Source: Maricurvus nonylphenolicus
Lineage (GTDB): Bacteria; Pseudomonadota; Gammaproteobacteria; Pseudomonadales; Cellvibrionaceae
DNA: 64,000 nt
Direction of reading: 5' to 3'
NCBI RefSeq assembly: GCF_042854845.1
Contig: NZ_AP031498.1
Coordinates: 2,852,001 to 2,916,000 of the forward strand
Shown: positions 32,856 through 40,630 of the stretch, piece after piece
Position numbering within the stretch: the first letter of the stretch is position 1
Layout: each line of letters starts with the position of its first letter
The notes under the pieces: model-generated
The model's input: the letters and a program-made list of their open reading frames with translations, nothing else
Told to the model about the DNA's origin: nothing
Databases searched by the model: none
Program-made: the position numbers and the translations under genes

Positions 32856-33598
32856 TACAAATCCTCCTGCCAAGGCTCATTTGCCGCAGGCAGTTCACCG
32901 AGCTCACCTCTAGCCTCTTCTAGGTGCTTTTCAAGACGCTTAATCTTTTCCTTTGCTCTATCGAGCTTTATCTCCAAAGCGCGCTTATGAGACTCATACA
33001 GCTGCTTGGTCCAGCGAATATTGAGAATGTCACTCTCACCAACCTCGCCGACACCGTTAATCTCAATATTGTCCCGGTGATTAATAAAGCAATACGACCA
33101 AGATTCAGGCAAAACACGCTTTCTAAAGATTAAATCCATGAGCCTGCAAACTGAATAAGGGGCTTTCTTTTCCGAGATGTAACGACGAGCCGTACGCTCA
33201 TCAACACGACATATCTCGGCAAGCTGGAAATACGTAAAGCCCGGGCTTGTATCCAGGTCAGCCATTCCCTTTCGAGACACCCTACTTTTCTCTTCTGCCT
33301 TAAGGCGCTTACCGATCGTAGACGTAGGCTTGTAAGTGTTCTCGATCATCACTGTACGAGCCCTACTCAAGGTATAACCATGAACATCAACCAGATGCTT
33401 TATCTTGAGAATCATCTCAATATCGGCTTGCCGGTAATAGCGCCGCCCTCCACGCCTTTGAGGCTCAAGCATGGGGAAACGCCCTTCCCAGGCATATAAC
33501 TTATGAGAAGGCAGACCACAGAATTTGGACGCCTCGCTGGTTGATAGGTAGCGCTTTTTCGGAAGAATAAAACTGGATGGAAACAGATCAGCAGACAT
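32855..33598 (-). CDS. MerR-like regulator with second HTH and coiled coil
   Basis: A 247-aa protein. Residues about 14-75 are a MerR-type winged helix (YLSTSEASKFCGLPSHKLYA, RRGGRRYYRQADIEMILKIK). A second helix-turn-helix-like segment FTYFQLAEICRVDERTARRY lies near 120-139, reminiscent of phage DUF3653-type proteins. Residues about 205-240 form a charged coiled coil (EIKLDRAKEKIKRLEKHLEE). ATG 33598 has GGGGG upstream; a TTG 12 bases earlier is less likely. It leads the minus-strand operon and starts 122 bp from the tRNA-Leu 3' end, so tRNA read-through could also express it. Confidence 0.8.
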   Translation of the reverse strand: MSADLFPSSFILPKKRYLSTSEASKFCGLPSHKLYAWEGRFPMLEPQRRGGRRYYRQADIEMILKIKHLVDVHGYTLSRARTVMIENTYKPTSTIGKRLKAEEKSRVSRKGMADLDTSPGFTYFQLAEICRVDERTARRYISEKKAPYSVCRLMDLIFRKRVLPESWSYCFINHRDNIEINGVGEVGESDILNIRWTKQLYESHKRALEIKLDRAKEKIKRLEKHLEEARGELGELPAANEPWQEDL

Positions 33599-33628
33599 AA
33601 CAACCCCCAATGCGAAAACAAAGGAGCT

Positions 33629-33664
33629 TAGTAGACATCAACTTGTCTACTATACGTCTACTAT
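33629..33664. repeat. Right arm-type integrase sites
   Basis: The 22-bp motif of 26346-26367 recurs at 33643-33664 with one mismatch. An inverted copy of its half (TAGTAGACA, 33629-33637) forms a 9-bp inverted repeat with TGTCTACTA (33644-33652). These sites also overlap the likely promoter of the MerR-like gene, so integrase binding could affect it. Confidence 0.6.
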
Positions 33665-33716
33665 GGAGCAATTTAACCAGAGTGGAATTAGCGAGATTCG
33701 CGTAACCCCTTGATTT

Positions 33717-33774
33717 AAATGGTGCCTCGGGCCGGACTTGAACCGGCACGCTATTGCTAGCGGGAGATTTTAAG
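33717..33774. repeat. Right attachment repeat, within intact tRNA-Leu
   Basis: Identical over 58 bp to 26160-26217. It supplies the 3' half of the functional tRNA-Leu gene, so integration restored the tRNA. The crossover probably lies in the anticodon arm or T arm within the repeat. Confidence 0.93.
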
Positions 33775-33806
33775 TCTCCTGTGTCTACCAATTCCACCAC
33801 CAAGGC
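33720..33806 (-). tRNA. tRNA-Leu(UAA)
   Basis: An 87-nt class II tRNA including an encoded CCA. The acceptor stem GCCTTGG pairs with CCGAGGC (one G-U). The anticodon arm is GGAGA-CTTAAAA-TCTCC with anticodon TAA. There is a long variable arm, and the T arm carries GGTTCAAGTCC. It lies 42 bp downstream of tRNA-Cys. Its 3' half is the attachment site of the element. Confidence 0.96.
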
Positions 33807-33848
33807 AAGGTGCCATCCGGTACCACTAAAACAAGTACGGGAGGAAAG

Positions 33849-33922
33849 TGGAGGCGCGACCCGGAGTCGAACCGGGCTACGTGGATTTGCAATCCAGTGC
33901 ATAACCGCTTTGCTATCGCGCC
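33849..33922 (-). tRNA. tRNA-Cys(GCA)
   Basis: A 74-nt tRNA with encoded CCA. Acceptor GGCGCGA pairs with TCGCGCC. The anticodon arm is TGGAT-TGCAAA-ATCCA-like, with GCA at the anticodon position, and the T arm is CCCGG-TTCGACT-CCGGG. It is the usual neighbour of pgsA in gammaproteobacteria; a tRNA-Gly commonly found with it is not seen. Confidence 0.95.
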
Positions 33923-34119
33923 TTAAAAAAACTCAGCGGGCTAGGAGTGCCGTTTGAGCGAGCTGGGATTCTAGCGAATAAAGTAAAAAAAACCTAGTGT
34001 TTTCTTACACTTATCTTCATTTTTTCAGGTAAGACTTCGACCCGAAAGGTTGCTAGTGCTCCACAAGCGAGGCGTATTCTAGGAATTCCAGCTCGTGAGT
34101 CAAGTACTATATGAGATAA

Positions 34120-34680
34120 TTATTCTTTACCGTTCTCCATGAGGATAGGCCAAGCGGCTTTCAAATAAAGCACCATGGACCACAACGTCAGGCCAGCAGC
34201 AATATAAAGTGTGAGATAACCCAGCTGATTCCATATAGGTGCTGCATCCGGGCTAAACGCCAACAGAATAATAATAGCAACCATCTGCATCGTAGTTTTG
34301 ATTTTACCTATGTAGGAAACCGCCACACTGGCTCGCTGCCCTAACTCCGCCATCCATTCACGTAATGCTGAAATAACGATCTCACGGCCCACAATAATCA
34401 CCGCCGGAATGGCAAACCAGGCATTGGCATGCACACCCACCAATAACACCAGCGCCGCCGCCACCATCAACTTATCTGCTACCGGATCCAGAAATGCACC
34501 AAACGCGGTCGACTGATTGTATTTCCGCGCCACATAACCATCAAACCAGTCGGTAATTGCCGCCAAGGCAAACACCACCGCCGAAACGGGATAACTCCAC
34601 TTAAACGGCAGATAGAAAATCACAACAAACAAAGGGATTAACGCGATACGGAACAGTGTTAACTGATTGGCTAATGTCAT
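34120..34680 (-). CDS. pgsA: CDP-diacylglycerol-glycerol-3-phosphate 3-phosphatidyltransferase
   Basis: A 186-aa multi-spanning membrane enzyme that commits CDP-diacylglycerol to phosphatidylglycerol. The CDP-alcohol phosphotransferase motif D-G-x2-A-R-x8-G-x3-D-x3-D is visible in DWFDGYVARKYNQSTAFGAF followed by LDPVADKLM (about residues 43-75). It lies 75 bp downstream of uvrC and upstream of tRNA-Cys/tRNA-Leu in the conserved order. Confidence 0.95.
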   Translation of the reverse strand: MTLANQLTLFRIALIPLFVVIFYLPFKWSYPVSAVVFALAAITDWFDGYVARKYNQSTAFGAFLDPVADKLMVAAALVLLVGVHANAWFAIPAVIIVGREIVISALREWMAELGQRASVAVSYIGKIKTTMQMVAIIILLAFSPDAAPIWNQLGYLTLYIAAGLTLWSMVLYLKAAWPILMENGKE

Positions 34681-34755
34681 TTGGCTTTTTTACTTCTTGT
34701 AAGCTTCTTAACTCGGCTGCTGCCATGAGCTGCATTGCTGCAATGGTGAATCACC

Positions 34756-36612
34756 CTACTCGCTGTGCAATGCGCTGTAAATATCTTCTGCAACTTTTTT
34801 GCTGATTCCATTCACTTTGGTTAATTCTTCAACAGTTGCCTTGCCAACCTCCTGAATACCACCAAAATGCCTTAACAATTCGCGACGCCGCTTGGCCCCC
34901 ACGCCAGGAATTCCCTCAAGGCTGGATGTTCTTCGCTTCTTGTCCCGACGCTGTTTGTGACCGGTAATCGCGAACCTGTGGGCCTCATCGCGAATATGCT
35001 GGATAAGATGTAAAGCGGCTGAATCCGAGGCCAATACCAACTCTTTATTCGCATCCGGCAAAATTAGCGTTTCAAAACCTGCTTTACGTGTTGTGCCTTT
35101 TGCAACCCCCACTACAAGTACATCGGCCACACCCAGCTCCGCAAGCACGGATTTTGCCGTACTTAACTGCCCCTTACCGCCATCAATCAGCAATACATCG
35201 GGCAATACACCCTCCCCTTTCTGCAGGCGCGTATAGCGACGAGATAATGCCTGCTCCATTGCCGCATAATCATCCCCCGGCGTGATACCTTCAATATTGA
35301 AACGCCGATAATCACTTTTCAGTGGGCCATTGGCATCAAATACAACGCAGGATGCCACCGTCAATTCACCACTACTGTGGCTAATATCAAAGCACTCCAA
35401 CCGCTCCGGCAAGGAATCGATAGATAGAGCTTCCTGCAAAGCTTCAAACCGCTGCTGACTGGTTTGTTTATTGGCCAACTGTGCCGACAGATTTTGTGTC
35501 GCCGCTTCCTGTGCAAGTTTAAGCCACTTATCACGCCGTCCACGGACACGGTGTTGGAATTCAGTTTTTCTGCCAACACTTTTTTGCAAGGCTTCAGACA
35601 AAAGGCCAAGACCTTCTGCATCATGACTGATAACAACTGAACCCGGCACCTCGCGATCGCCACCACGCAAATAAAACTGCGGCAAAAACTCACTTAGCAC
35701 TGCTGACTCACCTTCAGCCAACCCCTGCTTGGGATAATAACTGCGACTCCCCAGTATTCGTCCCTGACGAATAAACAGAATATGCACGCAGACCATACCC
35801 GCCTTTAGCGCTACGGCAATCACATCGGTATCGGCATGATCGCCTTCAATTACCTGCTGAGCTTGAACTCGTCTTAACGCGGTAATTTGATCGCGATATA
35901 GCGCCGCTTTTTCAAATTCTAACTGCTCTGAAGCCGCCTCCATCGCATCGGCCAACTCTTGCAGCAATACTTCATTCTTGCCCTCCAAGAACATAGCGGC
36001 GTGTCGAATATCTTCCTGGTAATCCACGTCAGAAATTAATCCAACACAGGGAGCTGTACAGCGTTTAATCTGATACTGCAAACAGGGCCGCGAGCGATTG
36101 CGAAAAACACTGTCCTCGCACTGGCGAATCAAAAAGGTTTTTTGCAGGAAATTTAAACTCGACTTAACTGCACCCACATTGGGGAAAGGCCCGTAATAAT
36201 CGGCTTTTTTGCGTTTTGCGCCACGGTGCAAACTAATACGCGGAAAATCATCCGAACTGGATACCATAATGTACGGATAGGATTTATCGTCGCGGAGTAA
36301 AATATTATAGGGCGGGCGCTGGGATTTGATCAGGTTTTGCTCTAACAGCAAAGCCTCTGTTTCGGTATCTGTGACCGTTACTTCAACGCGATGAATCTTG
36401 CTGACCAGCGCACGGGTTTTGGGAGCCAAGCCGCTGGAGCGAAAGTAACTGCTTAAGCGATTTTTGAGATTCTTCGCCTTGCCGACATACAGGATCTCCC
36501 CATCAGCGGCAAACATCTGATAAATGCCAGCTTGTGTTGTTACCTGTTGCAGAAAGGTTTTAGCATCAAAATCAGCAGCGCTACCGGATGCAACCTGAGA
36601 ATCAATCGTCAT
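34756..36612 (-). CDS. uvrC: UvrABC system protein C
   Basis: A 618-aa excinuclease subunit that makes both incisions in nucleotide excision repair. The N-terminal GIY-YIG domain (QAGIYQMFAADGEILYVGKA, residues about 27-46), a UVR motif (ADAMEAASEQLEFEKAALYR near 212-231), the RNase H-like endonuclease domain (ERLECFDISHSSGELTVAS near 395-413, then DVLLIDGGKGQL) and the terminal helix-hairpin-helix pair (LEGIPGVGAKRRRELLRHFG) are in order. Length is typical. It is downstream of gacA/uvrY as in most relatives. Confidence 0.97.
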   Translation of the reverse strand: MTIDSQVASGSAADFDAKTFLQQVTTQAGIYQMFAADGEILYVGKAKNLKNRLSSYFRSSGLAPKTRALVSKIHRVEVTVTDTETEALLLEQNLIKSQRPPYNILLRDDKSYPYIMVSSSDDFPRISLHRGAKRKKADYYGPFPNVGAVKSSLNFLQKTFLIRQCEDSVFRNRSRPCLQYQIKRCTAPCVGLISDVDYQEDIRHAAMFLEGKNEVLLQELADAMEAASEQLEFEKAALYRDQITALRRVQAQQVIEGDHADTDVIAVALKAGMVCVHILFIRQGRILGSRSYYPKQGLAEGESAVLSEFLPQFYLRGGDREVPGSVVISHDAEGLGLLSEALQKSVGRKTEFQHRVRGRRDKWLKLAQEAATQNLSAQLANKQTSQQRFEALQEALSIDSLPERLECFDISHSSGELTVASCVVFDANGPLKSDYRRFNIEGITPGDDYAAMEQALSRRYTRLQKGEGVLPDVLLIDGGKGQLSTAKSVLAELGVADVLVVGVAKGTTRKAGFETLILPDANKELVLASDSAALHLIQHIRDEAHRFAITGHKQRRDKKRRTSSLEGIPGVGAKRRRELLRHFGGIQEVGKATVEELTKVNGISKKVAEDIYSALHSE

Positions 36613-36699
36613 AAATAGATACCATAGCAGTAAGGTAAATTATACCACTGCTATGGTCGGGAAAATCCAGGTTATCGAGAACGAAAACCAATAAATCCG

Positions 36700-37353
36700 T
36701 CAGACGACGGATTCAACATCAAGGACGTTGTGCTTGACAGCCAACAAGGTCAACTCGACATCACTATTGATTTTTAACTTATCGAAAATACGGTAACGGT
36801 AAGAATTTACCGTCTTGGGGCTAACACAGAAGGTATCCGCAATCTCCTGCGCTTTTTTGCCATTGGCGATCAACAAGGCAGTTTGCAATTCGCGCTCTGA
36901 CAGCTTTTCAAACGGTGAACTGCTGGTTTTCTTGCCGCCAAAGTTTTTCAACGCCAACTGTTGCGCCACACTGCTACTCATATAAAGGTCACCAGAGCGA
37001 ACAGTACGAATGGCTTTGAGCATCTCTTGCAGATCGGCCCCCTTGGTTACATAACCAACAGCACCAGCTTGCAACAACCGCGTGGGGAACAGGTCATCAT
37101 CACAGGCCGTGACGGCAATAATTTTGATCTGCTCGTTGATATTGAGTAGCTTTTTAGTGGCCTCGATACCACCAATACCAGGCATCTTAACATCCATCAA
37201 TACCACATCAGGCTGCAATTGACGGGTTAAGGTAACAGCTTCTTCACCACTGCTCGCCTGACCAACTACTTCGATTTCGGGAACATCATCCAACATGCGA
37301 ACAATGCCCATACGTACCAGCTCGTGGTCATCAACCACCAGAATCTTAGTCAA
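36700..37353 (-). CDS. gacA: GacA/UvrY response regulator
   Basis: A 217-aa NarL-type response regulator. The receiver domain has ILVVDDHELVRMGIVRML at 4-21, the phospho-acceptor Asp in PDVVLMDVKMPGIGG (about residue 54) and conserved Lys in YVTKGADLQ. The LuxR-type HTH lies at about 150-205 (LSERELQTALLIANGKKAQE, then FCVSPKTVNSYRYRIFDKL). Placement upstream of uvrC identifies it as GacA/UvrY, which with a GacS/BarA sensor activates small RNAs that titrate CsrA. No sensor gene is in this window. Confidence 0.94.
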   Translation of the reverse strand: MTKILVVDDHELVRMGIVRMLDDVPEIEVVGQASSGEEAVTLTRQLQPDVVLMDVKMPGIGGIEATKKLLNINEQIKIIAVTACDDDLFPTRLLQAGAVGYVTKGADLQEMLKAIRTVRSGDLYMSSSVAQQLALKNFGGKKTSSSPFEKLSERELQTALLIANGKKAQEIADTFCVSPKTVNSYRYRIFDKLKINSDVELTLLAVKHNVLDVESVV

Positions 37354-37647
37354 GGTTATTCCCCTAAGGACTCTACCAAACAGGCCATCTAGCGCTATTT
37401 GGGTATATTCTTGTTTTGTCCTGCGCCTTTACGCCTTCAAATTGTCATAAAAAGCCGCTTCTCTCAGCATAGCAACAATATTATGACGGCGTGGCGATTA
37501 GTATTGCTGTCCTGCGGCAAATTTATCATCTGCCGAAAAGATTGCCTAGTCGATATGGCGCACTATTCATCACCAATGTGGCCAAATGCGCCACTTCAGT
37601 CATTTATGCGCCGTTATTTGTCAGCCCTGCCCTACAGAACACGCCCC
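37354..37647. other. Upstream region of gacA, gene-free
   Basis: This 294-bp interval lies between the gacA start and the alkB stop. A plus-strand 101-codon frame runs through it into alkB, but it is Cys/Arg-rich and overlaps a conserved gene, so I do not accept it. The gacA promoter must be here; no terminator for alkB is clear. Confidence 0.4.
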
Positions 37648-38286
37648 CTACAAATCTGTGACCCTGCGGAACGTCAGGTTGATACGCGGACCTATGGTTT
37701 TTGAGACCTTAGGGACGGAATGTAGCCAATGATGCTGGGTCGCCCCCTTCATCAGCAGTAAATCACCGGCAGATAGCATGAGCTTGATCGTGCCTAAATC
37801 CCTGTCTTTACGGTGTTTGAGGAGAAAATGCCGACTTTGCCCCAAGCTGAGAGATGCTATAACCGGGTTACGGCCCAATTCCGGTTCATTATCACTATGC
37901 CAAGACACACTATCGCTGCCGTTACGGTATAAATTAGCCAGTACACTGTTGAACTGCTCGCCAAGCTCAATCTCAACACGACGCTTAAGCTCTTTGAGGC
38001 TATCTGTCCACGGCAAAGGGTCAAACAAGGCCCCTGAATATTGATAACGAGCATTCGGATCGCCGTACCAGGCATTTAAGCGGGGAATTTTGACAGCTTG
38101 CCCATACATACTGATCGTTGACTGCTCCCAGCGAAGCTCGGAGGTAAGCGAGACCATAAGCTGCTCGGCTTCGGCGGGGCTCAACCAATGATGAAACAGG
38201 CTGACATCACCATCCACCAAATCGATCTGCTCAGACCAGGTTGCAGTTTTGCTGTGCTCGGTACCCGCAAATAGATCATCCTGCAT
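37648..38286 (-). CDS. alkB: AlkB-family alpha-ketoglutarate-dependent dioxygenase
   Basis: A 212-aa Fe(II)/2-oxoglutarate oxygenase likely to reverse alkylation damage in DNA or RNA. The iron ligands are in SWHSDNEPELG (HxD, about residues 128-138) and HWLHSVPKV (second His near 188), and 2-oxoglutarate is held by the R-x5-R pattern in GPRINLTFR. PRLNAWYGDPNARYQYSGAL near 68-87 resembles the ALKBH2/3 nucleotide-recognition lid more than the E. coli AlkB type. It is 33 bp downstream of murB on the same strand. Confidence 0.88.
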   Translation of the reverse strand: MQDDLFAGTEHSKTATWSEQIDLVDGDVSLFHHWLSPAEAEQLMVSLTSELRWEQSTISMYGQAVKIPRLNAWYGDPNARYQYSGALFDPLPWTDSLKELKRRVEIELGEQFNSVLANLYRNGSDSVSWHSDNEPELGRNPVIASLSLGQSRHFLLKHRKDRDLGTIKLMLSAGDLLLMKGATQHHWLHSVPKVSKTIGPRINLTFRRVTDL

Positions 38287-38319
38287 AAACTGATGACACC
38301 TGTTTAATGAAGCCCAACC

Positions 38320-39360
38320 TTAGGCATTACCATAAACACGAGGTTCCATTTCCAGCTGCACACCGAACTTTGCCTTTACATCAGACGCGATCTGTTCAGC
38401 TGCCGCCAACACAGCGCTCCCAGGCAAACGTTTAGGATTGGTTAACACCAACGCCTGATCCTTGTGCACCACAATTCCTTCAAGCTCCTTGCCGCGCCAA
38501 CCAGCCTTATCAATCAGCCAGCCCGCAGCCAGTTTGACCGTTTGCTGATCTACAACATAAGCTGGCATATTTGCATATTCATTATGCAAACGCTGGTAGG
38601 TTGTACTATCGACAATGGGGTTTTTAAAGAAACTACCGGTATTGGGGGTCAGTGCCGGATCTGGAAGCTTACTGCGCCTAACGCGACACACCGCTTCAAA
38701 TACTGCTTCAGGGGTTATATTTTCGCAATCAGACAACGCCGATGCGAGCGCGGGATACTCAATATACTGAGTTGGGTTTTTCGACAATTTCAAGGTAACA
38801 CTGGTGATAATGTAGCGATCTTTTAAACGCTGCTTGAACACGCTATCACGGTAACCAAACTCACAGGCCTCACGCTCAAACACGACCTCCACACCACTTT
38901 GAATATCAACAGCGGTAAGCTCAGCAAAAACATCTTTTAATTCAACTCCGTAAGCACCAATATTTTGAATCGGAGCGGCCCCCACACACCCCGGTATCAA
39001 AGCCAGGTTCTCCAGGCCCCAGTAGTGAAAACTCAAACTATATTCGACCAGGCTATGCCAATTCTCACCGGCCCCGACCTTGAGCCAGATGTGCTCGGCA
39101 GTTTCTTTAATTTCCTCTTTACCCTGCAAATCCACCTGTACCAACAAGCCAGGAAAATCACCACGCAGGATAATATTACTACCGCCCCCAATGACCAATA
39201 GAGGAATATCAACATCGTCCTCAAGCTGCTTTTCACGGCGCCAGCTTAAAGCGGCACCCAACTCATCAAGCGAATGTACTTTCACGCCATAACGGGCCAA
39301 GGCAGGAATAGCCATGGTATTTAAAGGCTGCAGTTCTAGATTAGGTATAATATTTAACAT
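38320..39360 (-). CDS. murB: UDP-N-acetylenolpyruvoylglucosamine reductase
   Basis: A 346-aa FAD enzyme that reduces enolpyruvyl-UDP-GlcNAc to UDP-MurNAc. It has LNTMAIPALARYGVKVHSL near 14-32, the FAD loop LVIGGGSNIILRGDFPGL near 52-69, IPGCVGAAPIQNIGAYGVEL near 118-137, CEFGYRDSVFK near 160 and NTGSFFKNPIV near 235. The length fits type I MurB. ATG 39360 is chosen because the longer in-frame N-terminus overlaps the upstream phosphatase gene and lacks homology. It ends the comEC-to-murB block. Confidence 0.95.
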   Translation of the reverse strand: MLNIIPNLELQPLNTMAIPALARYGVKVHSLDELGAALSWRREKQLEDDVDIPLLVIGGGSNIILRGDFPGLLVQVDLQGKEEIKETAEHIWLKVGAGENWHSLVEYSLSFHYWGLENLALIPGCVGAAPIQNIGAYGVELKDVFAELTAVDIQSGVEVVFEREACEFGYRDSVFKQRLKDRYIITSVTLKLSKNPTQYIEYPALASALSDCENITPEAVFEAVCRVRRSKLPDPALTPNTGSFFKNPIVDSTTYQRLHNEYANMPAYVVDQQTVKLAAGWLIDKAGWRGKELEGIVVHKDQALVLTNPKRLPGSAVLAAAEQIASDVKAKFGVQLEMEPRVYGNA

Positions 39361-39373
39361 CACCAATGCACCA

Positions 39374-39853
39374 CTAAAGCAGCTGTGCCTGAATACGCTG
39401 CAACAAGCCCTGGCCTGCAGATTCAATTAAATCCAACACCAGCTCAAACCCCTGTGCACCACCATAATAAGGATCAGGTACCTCTCGGTAATCACTGTCT
39501 TCAGCAAAATCGAGGAACAGGCCTAAAGTGCCAGCATACGTATTGGGACGCATACGCTGCAGATGGGCAAGATTCTCATTATCCATTGCCAGAATATAAT
39601 CAAAGCGCTTAAAGTCCGCAGGAATTACTTGGCGGGCCGATAGTATGGATAGATCATAACCTCGATTAAGTGCGCAAGCCGTGGTGCGATGATCCGGTGA
39701 TTTACCAATATGCCAATCACTGGTGCCGGCAGAATCAATTGTTACCAAGTCCCCAAGACCCGCTTTAGCCACCTGATGCATAAATACACCATGGGCCGTT
39801 GGGGAGCGACAAATATTTCCCAAACAGACAAACAACACCGACACTTGCGACAT
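39374..39853 (-). CDS. Low molecular weight protein-tyrosine phosphatase
   Basis: A 159-aa cytoplasmic phosphatase. The catalytic P-loop CLGNICRSPTAHGVF is at residues about 10-24 (C-x5-R-S) and the general-acid loop is VPDPYYGGAQGFELV near 125-139. It is 13 bp upstream of murB in a tight operon with kdsB, the same arrangement as in Pseudomonas. Its targets are unknown; a link to envelope polysaccharide kinases is possible but no such kinase is nearby. Confidence 0.9.
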   Translation of the reverse strand: MSQVSVLFVCLGNICRSPTAHGVFMHQVAKAGLGDLVTIDSAGTSDWHIGKSPDHRTTACALNRGYDLSILSARQVIPADFKRFDYILAMDNENLAHLQRMRPNTYAGTLGLFLDFAEDSDYREVPDPYYGGAQGFELVLDLIESAGQGLLQRIQAQLL

Positions 39854-39872
39854 AACAGCAGCTACCTAAACA

Positions 39873-40628
39873 CTAACCAAACAACGCGCGAATTCTTTCC
39901 AGATCCTCAGGCGTATCCACCCCACCTGGAACTGCTTGCACAGCTTCGGCAACATGAATCCTTCTGCCCTGCCACATAACTCGTAACTGTTCCAAGCACT
40001 CCAACGACTCAATTGGCGCCATGGGCCAGGTGACAAAATCGTTTAACAAACTAACCCGATAACCATAGATACCGATATGGCGATTAAACAAATCTGTTTT
40101 AGGCAGTGCTTGCTGTGAAGCGGCAAACTCATCTCTTGGCCAGGGGATAGCACCGCGACTAAAATAGAGCGCATAGCCATCTTTATCGGTAACAACCTTG
40201 ACGATATTCGGGTTCAGGAAATCTTCGGCAGACGCAATAGGCTCACACAATGTAGAAACAGAAGCCTCTGTAGCATTAGCCAGATTTTCAGCCACCTGGT
40301 CAATCACTGCTGGCGGAATCAAAGGTTCATCCCCTTGAACATTAACTACAATGTCGTCTTCACCCAACCCCAACTTTGCAGCCACCTCCTGTAAACGATC
40401 AGTGCCGGAATTGTGATCGACAGAGGTCATACACACCTCACCACCAAACGCTTTTACTGTCGACTCTATTCGTTCATCGTCAGTTGCAATAACAATACGC
40501 TCTGCCTGGCTCTTCTGTGCCTGCAAATACACCCTCTCAATCATGCTCTTGCCAGCGATATCTTTTAGCGGCTTGGCAGGCAAACGACTCGATGCATAAC
40601 GGGCAGGAATCACAACTGTATATTTCAT
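39873..40628 (-). CDS. kdsB: CMP-KDO synthetase
   Basis: A 251-aa cytidylyltransferase activating KDO for lipopolysaccharide inner core synthesis. The N-terminal VIPARYASSRLPAKPLKDI (residues 5-23) is the nucleotide-binding motif. VNVQGDEPLIPP near 97-108 and HIGIYGYRVSLLNDF near 185-199 are conserved. Its start lies 2 bp after the lpxK stop; the small ycaR-type gene often found between them is absent. Confidence 0.96.
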   Translation of the reverse strand: MKYTVVIPARYASSRLPAKPLKDIAGKSMIERVYLQAQKSQAERIVIATDDERIESTVKAFGGEVCMTSVDHNSGTDRLQEVAAKLGLGEDDIVVNVQGDEPLIPPAVIDQVAENLANATEASVSTLCEPIASAEDFLNPNIVKVVTDKDGYALYFSRGAIPWPRDEFAASQQALPKTDLFNRHIGIYGYRVSLLNDFVTWPMAPIESLECLEQLRVMWQGRRIHVAEAVQAVPGGVDTPEDLERIRALFG

Positions 40629-40630
40629 CT

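Larger units (their letters stand above)
26160..33774. mobile_element. 7.56-kb integrative element in tRNA-Leu(UAA)
   Basis: The element is bounded by a perfect 58-bp direct repeat (26160-26217 and 33717-33774) that is the 3' part of tRNA-Leu. The intact tRNA is regenerated at the right end. It encodes a tyrosine integrase next to the left end, an AlpA-type excisionase candidate, a gpA-like HUH replication protein, two DNA-binding regulators and three unrecognised proteins. A 730-bp noncoding centre holds repeats and an RNA candidate. No capsid, terminase, tail, relaxase-type mating or toxin gene is recognisable. It most resembles a phage satellite or a mobilisable island with autonomous replication when excised; that is inference from content. 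Confidence 0.88.

Noticed and set aside
26160..33774. Complete prophage or conjugative element
   Set aside because: No capsid, terminase, tail, lysis, relaxase-coupling or type IV secretion gene is recognisable in the 7.56 kb.
33923..34119. tRNA-Gly gene expected beside tRNA-Cys
   Set aside because: No cloverleaf or T-arm sequence for tRNA-Gly is visible between tRNA-Cys and pgsA.
37399..37704. 101-codon ORF between gacA and alkB
   Set aside because: It overlaps the alkB 3' end, has Cys/Arg-rich composition and no Shine-Dalgarno.
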